Below, one piece after another: positions 1 through 6,917 of a stretch of 17,923 nucleotides of DNA (position 1 is its first letter; each line of letters starts with the position of its first letter). The notes under the pieces are model-generated. The model saw nothing but the letters and a program-made list of their open reading frames with translations. It was not told the DNA's origin and did no database searches. Both the position numbers and the translations under genes were made by a program. The stretch is from an uncultured Chloroflexota bacterium. GTDB lineage: Bacteria; Chloroflexota; Dehalococcoidia; Dehalococcoidales; RBG-16-60-22. The DNA is taken from NCBI GenBank assembly GCA_903915565.1, contig CAIWTG010000227.1:1-17923 (forward strand), read 5' to 3'.

Positions 1-258
1 GGTTTCTAACATAGTTGTAGGTTAACTCTTTCTAATTTTTGGGTTTGAATATGTGCCGGCCGGCATTCTTTACAAAGTAGTGGCATTTGTATAATATACG
101 AGGCAAATTATTAAGTCAATTAACCGTATTTTGTTATTTGATAAAAACTTGAGTCAGGATTCTTTTATCAAGAAACGCGTACCAACTTTCAATTTAACGT
201 TGAATTTTAATGTTTAAAAATATGTTAGTTTGGATGTTTTATTAAGTATCTCTAGGTA
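1..258. other. AT-rich intergenic stretch without a gene
   Basis: No open reading frame of useful size or recognisable RNA gene is visible here. It holds a 12-bp perfect palindrome TGCCGGCCGGCA (54-65), a possible plus-strand promoter (TTTACA at 69-74, TATAAT at 90-95, a short 15-nt spacer), and a perfect 9-bp inverted repeat TTGATAAAA/TTTTATCAA (138-146 and 163-171). Base composition is clearly more AT-rich than the genes to the right. I cannot say whether any of it is transcribed. Confidence 0.6.
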
Positions 259-287
259 TTGTTTTTTCGTTTAAATTAAGGTATGAT
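259..287 (+). promoter_or_regulatory. Sigma70-type promoter for the leader ORF / MFS unit
   Basis: TTGTTT (259-264) and TATGAT (282-287) are separated by exactly 17 nt, which predicts a start near 293-295. Immediately downstream come a strong Shine-Dalgarno (GGAGGAG, 320-326), a 12-codon ORF and an intrinsic terminator, so the four elements make a coherent transcription unit. No better promoter is visible between here and the MFS gene at 468. The boxes are read directly; promoter activity is inferred. Confidence 0.5.
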
Positions 288-330
288 ATGTATTTGTTGC
301 CGCTATATTTCCTGGTATCGGAGGAGAGCC

Positions 331-369
331 ATGCGCACTAAAAAAATAATTGGGAGGCAGTCTGTATAA
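331..369 (+). CDS. Possible 12-residue leader peptide
   Basis: The ORF starts with ATG four bases after a strong Shine-Dalgarno (GGAGGAG, 320-326) and encodes MRTKKIIGRQSV before TAA. It lies between a good promoter (259-287) and an intrinsic terminator (413-447) that precedes the MFS transporter start at 468. Short translated ORFs in this position are known to control attenuation of some resistance and transport genes through ribosome stalling. No codon run pointing to an amino-acid sensor is present, so a drug or other ligand signal would be likelier. It could also be a chance ORF in a small RNA. Confidence 0.4.
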   Translation: MRTKKIIGRQSV

Positions 370-412
370 GGAAAAACAAAGGGCGATTGTTTTTTACTTT
401 AATGTTTGTGAT

Positions 413-447
413 GCCTTAGTGCCGGTCGCCTAAGGCTTTTTTATTTT
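413..447 (+). terminator. Intrinsic terminator upstream of the MFS gene
   Basis: A perfect 7-bp stem GCCTTAG (413-419) / CTAAGGC (430-436) with a 10-nt loop is followed directly by TTTTTTATTTT. It sits after the 12-codon ORF and 21 nt before the MFS start codon, so transcripts from the promoter at 259-287 must pass it to reach the MFS gene. This fits either the end of a small RNA or an attenuator. Confidence 0.7.
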
Positions 448-467
448 CTATAACTTGAAAGGACTAC

Positions 468-1799
468 TTGAATACGCAACAAGAAACACAAAAAGTACGG
501 AATAGCTTAAAGTACAGCGTCATGGACGCCGCTGCCTATTCCGTTATGCTCGGGCTAACCCAGAACTATGTTGGCACCTTTGCGCTGGAGCTTAACGCTA
601 CCACCACACAAATAGGCTTGCTTTCCAGCATTCCCAGCCTGGCGATGTCTTTTTCCCAGCTGTCGGCGCCCTATCTCTCAACCCGGGCAGGCAGCCGCAA
701 GGGCTTTATTCTCCCGATGGTCTTCATGCACGCCCTGATGTTTATCCCCATCCTGCTCGTGCCCTACGTTTTCCACATTTCAGCGGTATGGTGGCTGATA
801 AGCTTTGTTACCATTAGCGTTACTCTAGGCGCGATGGCAAACCCGGCCTGGGGCAGCATGATGGCCGACCTTGTGCCAGGGCGCTTGCGGGGGAAGTATT
901 TTGGCTTCAGGGGACAGGTAAGTGGTTTTATTACCCAGGTTTTTTCTTATACTGCGGCGGGTATATTGCTGCTTTTCACCGGCAATATTTTCGCCGGTTA
1001 TGGCATACTTTTCGGGTCTGCCACAGTATTCCGTTTGCTTTCGGGCGCCTTTATCTCGCGGCAGTATGAGCCCCGGCAACCGGCCGCTAAAGACCGAGGC
1101 CCCGGCCTGCTGACGATTATCAAAAATATCCGTTCCTCTAACATTGGGAAATTCATGATGTTTTTCGCCCTCATTGACATGTGCACGATGATATCGGGCC
1201 CCTTCTTTATGGTTTTCATGCGCGAGGACTTGCATTTCAATTACCTGATTTACAATATCATCGGCTCGTCAGGGCAGTTGGCCAACTTGATATTCCTGCC
1301 GTTTTGGGGGCGTCGCGCCGATAAGTGGGGCAATCTTAAGGTGGTGCGTATTGCCACCACCCTTATCTGGTTTGTGCCTATATTCTGGGTCTTCAGTGAC
1401 AATATTATCTACCTGGTTTGCGCTAATATTGTCAGTGGTTTTGCCTGGTCGGGCTTTAGTTTATCCGGTGTGAATTTTGCCTATGATGCCTCCAAACCGC
1501 AGGAAAGAACCAAGCAGCTGGCGGTCTTTGGGGCAATGGATGGTTTGGCTTGCTGTATCGGGGCGGCGTTGGGTGGATTTATTGCCCCGCAACTACCGTC
1601 GCTTTTAGGCTATCCGCTGCGCACGTTGTTTGTGATTTCCGGTGTCCTGCGCGGCATCGTGGCGTTAATATTCCTGCGTCAAATCAAAGAAGTGCGCCAT
1701 GTTTCCGATATTTCCAACTGGCAGCTCTTGACGGGGCGCGGGAATAACGGCGGTGAGGAAGAAAAGCCGAAAGGTAAATTCACCTTCCGGAAGAAATAA
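468..1799 (+). CDS. MFS family transporter (12-TM, efflux-like)
   Basis: A 443-residue, strongly hydrophobic membrane protein of major facilitator superfamily size, with about twelve predicted helices. The cytoplasmic loop after helix 2 carries a basic motif-A-like segment (STRAGSRKGF, about 71-80), and the equivalent loop in the second half has GRRADKWGN (281-289), the internal repeat expected of MFS proteins. A central PGRLRGKYFGFR segment (137-148) is seen in a group of uncharacterised bacterial MFS proteins. The C-terminal tail is polar and lysine-rich. I chose the TTG at 468 because AAAGGA lies just upstream (458-463); the next in-frame ATG is 522, which would cut into the conserved N-terminus. 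Substrate unknown; export is likely but unproven. Expression probably depends on passing the terminator at 413-447. The gene converges on the MMPL gene, with 18 nt between stop codons. Confidence 0.85.
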   Translation: MNTQQETQKVRNSLKYSVMDAAAYSVMLGLTQNYVGTFALELNATTTQIGLLSSIPSLAMSFSQLSAPYLSTRAGSRKGFILPMVFMHALMFIPILLVPYVFHISAVWWLISFVTISVTLGAMANPAWGSMMADLVPGRLRGKYFGFRGQVSGFITQVFSYTAAGILLLFTGNIFAGYGILFGSATVFRLLSGAFISRQYEPRQPAAKDRGPGLLTIIKNIRSSNIGKFMMFFALIDMCTMISGPFFMVFMREDLHFNYLIYNIIGSSGQLANLIFLPFWGRRADKWGNLKVVRIATTLIWFVPIFWVFSDNIIYLVCANIVSGFAWSGFSLSGVNFAYDASKPQERTKQLAVFGAMDGLACCIGAALGGFIAPQLPSLLGYPLRTLFVISGVLRGIVALIFLRQIKEVRHVSDISNWQLLTGRGNNGGEEEKPKGKFTFRKK

Positions 1800-1800
1800 C

Positions 1801-1819
1801 AGCGCTAAATAAAAGCGCT
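1801..1819. repeat. Small hairpin between convergent genes
   Basis: A perfect inverted repeat AGCGCT-AAATAAA-AGCGCT starts directly after the MFS stop codon and overlaps the MMPL stop. It could serve both converging transcripts, but neither strand has a U-tract immediately after the stem, so it is a weak candidate for an intrinsic terminator. Confidence 0.35.
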
Positions 1820-4331
1820 AGCCTCTTTTCATGGACTTGAAAAGCTTGGATGGCCACCAGCCCCAGCGTCCGCAAAGAGTCGCTATTGAAGGCACCAGCA
1901 GTGCCCGTACGAGGTATGTGTCAATTATTACACCGAGGGCAATCGCCACACCGATTTCCATCACCATTGGGAACGATGAACTCGCTAGTGTGGCAAAGGT
2001 ACCGGCCAGGATAATACCGCAGGAAGTAATAACGTTCCCCGTGTGCCCCACGGCATTGCTCACCGCTTCCTTAATTGACTTGGTTTCGCATTCCTCGCGA
2101 ATACGTGACACCAGGAAAATGTTATAGTCCGCCCCCACCGCCGCCAGTATCACAAAGAGGAATACCGGTAACATATTGATAAGGTTGTTATAATGCATCA
2201 AATCCTGGAAAATCCACGCCGTAATGCCCAGCGTCGCGCCGAAGTTTAAAAGCACGGTGAGTACCATGTATATTGATGCCAGCAGACTGCGCAGTAGGAA
2301 GAAAATAACAATCATTATACCGACTGATGTGACGACGATTACAATCGTCAGGTCGTCATTGCTGGTCTGGAGCATGTCGGCATAAAGGGCTGTATCGCCG
2401 CCCACATATATCTGTACATTTTCCATGCCGGCGTCGGTGACGGCTGTGGCCACATTATTGCGGATTCTGGATACAGCGGCGTTGGCCTCATTAGAGTAAG
2501 GGTCTACACTCGGCACCAAATATATCCTGGCGATAGTGTAATCGGTGGAAAAATACACTTGCTTGAGCCAAGTGGTAAATGTGCTGCTGCCGTTCAGGGC
2601 GAATTCATTCTCCAGGCCTGCCAGTTTATTGCTAAGGTCATAAATCTGTGTTTGTAGTTGGACTAATAACGCCGGTAATTGAGCCGGAGTCGCTGTGCCG
2701 AGCTGTGGGCTCAATGTGGATATTTGTATCAGGTCGGCTATCGCCGGACCGAAGTTCTGGCTTGCGACGACTCCGCTATAGCTTATCGCCATGTCCTGGA
2801 GCTGCGTGGAGAGGGGACTTAACGCAGCCAGCGCATTCGGACTAAAGCTAGGTGTCAACACTGTATCGCCGAGGCCCTTTATCTGGACGCTGGTAGCGAG
2901 GAGTTGATTGGCTATTATGGAAGGATATTGCACTCGGCTGATGTCCGTGTCTTTAGCCAGGCTTTGTGTCACCTGGTCGAGCTTTGCCAGGGATTCGGGC
3001 GTAAACACGCTGCCTTCGTTCGCCTGGATTAGCAGCACCATCGGGTCCAGTTCGCCCATCGGGAAGTGGTTACGAATAATGTTTAAGCCTTGCGAGGATT
3101 CCTCGTCCGTTGACAGCTGGGTAAGTACGTTTGCGGAAAGTGTAAGTTTGGGCATGAAGAGGTAAGGGAGCAGTAGCGCGATGATAATCGGTATTGCCGT
3201 CCACAGCGGATGTTTTGATATAAATTGACCGACATTTTCCCAGTGATACCAGCGATTTTTCGTTGGGCCTTTTTGGACGACGGCGATGGTCTTGGAAGGC
3301 CAGAATAGTTTGCGTCCGAAAATTGACATTAATGCTGGTATTAGTGTCAGACCGACGAGCAGTGTAATGCCGATACCGATAGCCAGCGCCACCCCGACGG
3401 TTTTATTCATTTCAAACTTTGATACACTCAAACAAAGGAAGGCGACTACTACGGTAAAGGCACTGGCCATAATAACCGGCCCGATGCGCTTCATCGTTGT
3501 CTCGATGCCAGTTTTAAGTTCCTGCTGCCTCATCTGCTCCCGAAAGCGTGATATAACAAACAGACAGTAATCCGTGCCGACGCCAAAGATAGTAACGATC
3601 ATATAAGCCTCGGTCACCGTGGAGAAGCTTATACCCGCTTGTCCGATGTAGCCGATAATGCCGCGCGTAATTAAGAAGCTTGTGCCGATACCGAACAGCG
3701 GCACCAGTGCTGCAATTGGCGAGCGGTAGATGATTAACAGCAGAACAACGACCAGAATAATCGTTACCCAGGTTGTTTTATCAATTGTACGCTGTACGGA
3801 ATCAAACAGGTCATGCAGGAAGCCCACGCTTCCCGTAAAGTAAAAAGTTGTTCCCGGATACTGGGCAAATTGCGCTCGTATTTGTGCGATGTCTGACGAA
3901 AGGTCGTCCAGCACCGAGGTTGAAAAGCCGATGCTCATCATCATCGTCGTGTTATCGGCGCTGACCAACGTTGAGCTTAAGGATTCACTCTCAAATATTG
4001 AGGCGATCGAGCTGATTTTTTGCGGGCCGTTTTTAGAAATTAACCAATCATGCAGCGCCTTGGCGTTGTTCTTATCCTGTGAGGTAAGCCCGGTGGCGTT
4101 ATAAACCACGATAATGCCCGAGGTTTCTGATGTTGAAGTGCCGAATTTTTCATCTATCAGATTGCGCGCGGTAACCGACTCGGTTTTCGAGGGGAGGAAT
4201 TGACTCTGGTCGGTGACGCCGACCTCTGATAGCAGTGGCGCCTGGATTACCATAAAGACGGCTAAAACCAGCCAGAATGCTAGAATGTACCACTTGTATT
4301 TCTGAGCAAATCGCCCAAAACGAGCAAACAT
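1818..4331 (-). CDS. MMPL/RND family membrane exporter
   Basis: An 837-residue transporter with the MmpL/YdfJ architecture: a first helix at about 13-31, a large extracytoplasmic domain (about 32-180), a block of five helices (about 185-340), a second extracytoplasmic domain (about 395-655), and a final five-helix block (about 660-820). Both helix blocks carry the signature G-x-x-x-D-Y motif, GVGTDY (250-255, D254) and AVGADY (731-736, D735). These Asp-Tyr pairs form the proton-relay site of MMPL proteins, so drug, lipid or other hydrophobic export driven by the proton gradient is expected. Full length matches the family and no disruption is visible. The ATG at 4331 fits the family start (MFARFGRFAQKYKW). 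No clear Shine-Dalgarno precedes it, but a strong promoter lies directly upstream, consistent with a leaderless mRNA. Substrate cannot be deduced. The coiled-coil zinc protein gene lies 150 nt upstream on the same strand. Confidence 0.93.
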   Translation of the reverse strand: MFARFGRFAQKYKWYILAFWLVLAVFMVIQAPLLSEVGVTDQSQFLPSKTESVTARNLIDEKFGTSTSETSGIIVVYNATGLTSQDKNNAKALHDWLISKNGPQKISSIASIFESESLSSTLVSADNTTMMMSIGFSTSVLDDLSSDIAQIRAQFAQYPGTTFYFTGSVGFLHDLFDSVQRTIDKTTWVTIILVVVLLLIIYRSPIAALVPLFGIGTSFLITRGIIGYIGQAGISFSTVTEAYMIVTIFGVGTDYCLFVISRFREQMRQQELKTGIETTMKRIGPVIMASAFTVVVAFLCLSVSKFEMNKTVGVALAIGIGITLLVGLTLIPALMSIFGRKLFWPSKTIAVVQKGPTKNRWYHWENVGQFISKHPLWTAIPIIIALLLPYLFMPKLTLSANVLTQLSTDEESSQGLNIIRNHFPMGELDPMVLLIQANEGSVFTPESLAKLDQVTQSLAKDTDISRVQYPSIIANQLLATSVQIKGLGDTVLTPSFSPNALAALSPLSTQLQDMAISYSGVVASQNFGPAIADLIQISTLSPQLGTATPAQLPALLVQLQTQIYDLSNKLAGLENEFALNGSSTFTTWLKQVYFSTDYTIARIYLVPSVDPYSNEANAAVSRIRNNVATAVTDAGMENVQIYVGGDTALYADMLQTSNDDLTIVIVVTSVGIMIVIFFLLRSLLASIYMVLTVLLNFGATLGITAWIFQDLMHYNNLINMLPVFLFVILAAVGADYNIFLVSRIREECETKSIKEAVSNAVGHTGNVITSCGIILAGTFATLASSSFPMVMEIGVAIALGVIIDTYLVRALLVPSIATLCGRWGWWPSKLFKSMKRG

Positions 4332-4339
4332 CTTTATTA

Positions 4340-4369
4340 ATTATAAACACCATTTTGAGGAATTGTCTA
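4340..4369 (-). promoter_or_regulatory. Promoter of the MMPL gene
   Basis: On the minus strand TAGACA (4369-4364) and a perfect TATAAT (4345-4340) are 18 nt apart. Only 8 nt separate the -10 box from the ATG at 4331, so transcription should begin at or within a few bases of the start codon. The gene also lacks a Shine-Dalgarno, which agrees with leaderless initiation. Confidence 0.6.
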
Positions 4370-4481
4370 TACATCGAAAGTCTGGGGTCAGCTTAAAAGG
4401 TAAAAAACTAACCGCTCGAATATGCCATGTGTTAAGACTATAAAACAGAATTCAGCAAACCTAAAGCGATAAAGCTGGATA

Positions 4482-5657
4482 TTATTTAGCTGGTTTTTTT
4501 GGTTTTGTGGCTTTCTTTGGTTTCTGTTCTGACGCCTGACTCGGCTCATTTTTGGTTTTGGTGGTGGTTAATGCCTCTTTAACGGCGTCCTTGGCGTTTT
4601 TGACTATTTCCTCGGCTGTGTGCTGCGCCGCGGTGACAAGTTTACCAGATTGTGCCTCAACCTTTATTTTGGCTTTCGCTGTCGCTTCGGCCATCGTTTT
4701 TTCCGCCTTAACGGTGAAGGAAGCAGCTTCCTTTTCTGCCTGACTCTTTATTTTTGTCGTTAATTGTGATATAGCATGTTTGGCGTCGTTGGTAATCTCC
4801 GAGGCTCGTTTTCTAGCGTCGGCGATTATTTTATTCGCCTCGGTATTCGCGGCGGCTATTACGTTTTCTTTAGCTACCAGCTCTTTAGCCGCTAGCTCCG
4901 TTTCATATCTCACTTTATCGGCTTTAGTTTTTGCCCGGCCGATTATATCTTGGGCGGCTTTTTCACCGTTCTCCTTAATTTCTTTCGCTTCCTGTTCCCC
5001 TTGCTGGATTATTTGTGCTGCTTTTTCATGTCCCTCGTTTATCAGTCTTTCTACTTCTGTCTTAGCGCTGATAACGATGCTCTCCTGGCTCATCAGTTCT
5101 CTGGCGGTACTTTCGGCAACGCTGATTATTTCATCTGCTTGCTGTTGGGCTTTGCCAACATTAATATCAAATCCATCATCCAGGCTGGTTTTTTCCTGCG
5201 GTGTAACTTTCTGCAATTCGGCTTCGCGTAAAATCTCACCGGCCGTATCGGTCGCCTCGGCGATTAGTTTGCCGGCTCGTTCTTCGGCTGCTTTTTGTAT
5301 TCTCTCGGCGGTTTCTCGGGCTTCTTGTTCTGCTTGCGCGATAATTTGTCTGGCTTTTTCCTCAAATTCGCCCGGCTCTGGTTCCTCGATAGACGCCGGT
5401 TCTTCGGTTTGAGTTTCAGTTACAGTATCGGCAATTTCTGGTGGAAGCGCAGCGTCTTCTTGAGTCGCCGGTGTTAAGACTTCTTCCATTTCTTTCGGCG
5501 CTGGTAGTTCAGCCGCAATTTCAGGTTGAACCACGGGTGGGCTTTCCTTCTTGAGGATTATAGCGGGTCGGCTTCCCGGTAAAGGCTCACCGCACCAGCG
5601 GCATGCCTTGCCGATAATGTCTTGCCCGCATTTGGGACACTTTGGGCGTGTTCTCAT
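4482..5657 (-). CDS. Zinc-ribbon plus coiled-coil repeat protein, function unknown
   Basis: A 391-residue protein of three parts. Residues 1-25 form a zinc ribbon (C7-x2-C10 ... C19-x2-C22). Residues 26-98 are a proline/glutamate-rich, probably disordered linker. Residues 98-365 are an almost unbroken Ala/Glu/Lys/Gln helix, ending in a lysine/proline tail (380-391) like that of histone H1. The helix is built from repeats: about 170-240 aligns with 242-312 at a 72-residue offset, for example ARELMSQESIVISAKTEVER with AKELVAKENVIAAANTEANK, and 101-124 matches 212-235. Such helices resemble DivIVA, ATP-synthase b-subunit or apolipoprotein-like proteins, but low complexity makes these weak analogies. 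No signal peptide or membrane helix is seen, so it is probably cytoplasmic. Scaffold, nucleoid or membrane-associated roles are all possible. Start ATG is supported by AGAGGT (5672-5667). Confidence 0.85.
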   Translation of the reverse strand: MRTRPKCPKCGQDIIGKACRWCGEPLPGSRPAIILKKESPPVVQPEIAAELPAPKEMEEVLTPATQEDAALPPEIADTVTETQTEEPASIEEPEPGEFEEKARQIIAQAEQEARETAERIQKAAEERAGKLIAEATDTAGEILREAELQKVTPQEKTSLDDGFDINVGKAQQQADEIISVAESTARELMSQESIVISAKTEVERLINEGHEKAAQIIQQGEQEAKEIKENGEKAAQDIIGRAKTKADKVRYETELAAKELVAKENVIAAANTEANKIIADARKRASEITNDAKHAISQLTTKIKSQAEKEAASFTVKAEKTMAEATAKAKIKVEAQSGKLVTAAQHTAEEIVKNAKDAVKEALTTTKTKNEPSQASEQKPKKATKPKKPAK

Positions 5658-5679
5658 ATCTCGTTTACCTCTAGGAATG

Positions 5680-5688
5680 ATTATAACA
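5680..5688 (-). promoter_or_regulatory. Extended -10 promoter of the coiled-coil gene
   Basis: The minus strand reads TGTTATAAT (5688-5680), a perfect extended -10 element (TG-n-TATAAT), placed so that transcription would start about 15 nt before the ATG at 5657. No convincing -35 box is found at the usual distance, which is normal for extended -10 promoters. Confidence 0.5.
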
Positions 5689-5732
5689 TATTATGGCAAT
5701 TGCCTAGAACACTTAAATAGACCGCTCCAAAG

Positions 5733-5760
5733 TTGACTTAACTGCACACGATGTTATAGC
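5733..5760 (+). promoter_or_regulatory. Promoter of the tandem alcohol dehydrogenase genes
   Basis: TTGACT (5733-5738) and TATAGC (5755-5760) are 16 nt apart, and TG lies one base before the -10 box, giving an extended -10. It would produce a leader of about 40 nt before the ATG at 5807. It is arranged back to back with the promoter of the coiled-coil gene. Confidence 0.5.
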
Positions 5761-5806
5761 CTCTTACAGGAGTTAATACCGAACTCTATATTTCAAGGAG
5801 GACGCA

Positions 5807-6889
5807 ATGAAAGCTGCCGTTTGTTATGAATTCAGTAAACCCATGGCAATCGAAGATGTTACGCTGCGCGAACCGGGCAAGGGAGAGGTTAAAATACGCG
5901 TGGTGTCGACGGCGATTTGCCACAGCGATATCCATGATTGGAAGGGTGAGATGCCTGGCCCGACGGGTTTTATCGGCGGACATGAAACTGCCGGTTATAT
6001 AGATAAGATTGGCGAAGGCGTTACTTACGTCAAGGTCGGCGACCCGGTGGTGGTTTCGCTGCTGGCGTCCTGCGGCAAGTGTTACTATTGCGTTACCGGT
6101 CTGCCTCACCTCTGTCTGCACCGCTTTGACCCGCCCCAGGAGCCCCGCGTGCGCAATAAAAAAGGGCAGGCTCTGGACCTCAAAGGCAACATCGGCGGTT
6201 TTGCCGAGTATGTCGTCGTTGACAAGTCACAGGTGGTCAAAGTACCAAAGGATATGCCGCTGGATATTGCCGCTCTGCTGGCCTGTGGCGTGATTACCGG
6301 CTTCGGCGGCGTGGTCAACCGCGCTAAAGTCCGCCCCTTCCAGAGCGTTGTGGTGATGGGTGCCGGCGGGGTGGGCATTAATGCCATTCAGGGTGCCGCT
6401 TATGTCGGTGCTTACCCGGTCATTGCCGTGGACGTACTGGAAAACAAGCTGAAAATGGCGATGAAGTTCGGTGCAACCCATATGGTAAACGCTAAAAACG
6501 AAAAAGCGGCGGATGAAATCCTGAACCTGACTCATGGCAGGGGGGCTGATTTTGTCTTCGTTACTGTGGGCAGCGTTGCAGCCATCAAGCAGGGACTGGC
6601 TTTTACCGGAATCCGCGGCACCACTGTGATGATAGGCTTGCCTAACTATCGTGACCAGGTGAGTCTGACTCCGCTGGATATGATTCCCACCGAGAAAAAC
6701 CTCATCGGCAGCTTTATGGGTGCTACCAATCTCAAATTGGACATTCCCGACCTGATTAACCTGTACAAAACCGGCAAACTCAAGCTGGATGAGCTGGTTA
6801 CTGGACGTTTTCCGCTCGATAAAATTAACGAAGCTATGGCTTCTACGGAAAAGGGCGAAGGTCTGCGCAACGTTATCATGTTCAAGTAG
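5807..6889 (+). CDS. Zinc-dependent alcohol dehydrogenase (MDR family), copy 1
   Basis: A 360-residue medium-chain dehydrogenase with a GroES-like N-terminal catalytic domain and a Rossmann NAD(P)-binding domain. Catalytic zinc ligands are C38, H59/E60 and C160. The structural zinc lobe is complete (C89-x2-C92-x2-C95-x7-C103). The nucleotide-binding glycine motif is GAGGVG (185-190), followed by an acidic residue at the end of the next strand (D209), which favours NAD over NADP. It should interconvert an alcohol and an aldehyde or ketone in the cytoplasm; the substrate cannot be read from sequence. A strong Shine-Dalgarno (AAGGAGG, 5796-5801) fixes the start. It is followed after 28 nt by a full-length paralog and is probably cotranscribed with it. 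Family assignment is firm, physiological role open. Confidence 0.93.
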   Translation: MKAAVCYEFSKPMAIEDVTLREPGKGEVKIRVVSTAICHSDIHDWKGEMPGPTGFIGGHETAGYIDKIGEGVTYVKVGDPVVVSLLASCGKCYYCVTGLPHLCLHRFDPPQEPRVRNKKGQALDLKGNIGGFAEYVVVDKSQVVKVPKDMPLDIAALLACGVITGFGGVVNRAKVRPFQSVVVMGAGGVGINAIQGAAYVGAYPVIAVDVLENKLKMAMKFGATHMVNAKNEKAADEILNLTHGRGADFVFVTVGSVAAIKQGLAFTGIRGTTVMIGLPNYRDQVSLTPLDMIPTEKNLIGSFMGATNLKLDIPDLINLYKTGKLKLDELVTGRFPLDKINEAMASTEKGEGLRNVIMFK

Positions 6890-6917
6890 ACATAATATTT
6901 TAAGAAAGGGAAATTTC

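Noticed and set aside
4780..5412. Long plus-strand open frame opposite the coiled-coil gene
   Set aside because: It is the antisense reading of Ala/Glu-rich helical repeats, gives a Ser/Ala/Ile-rich low-complexity product, and has no ribosome-binding site.
6789..6917. N-terminal extension of the second alcohol dehydrogenase
   Set aside because: It would overlap the first dehydrogenase by 101 nt and is absent from the paralog; the ATG at 6918 has its own Shine-Dalgarno.
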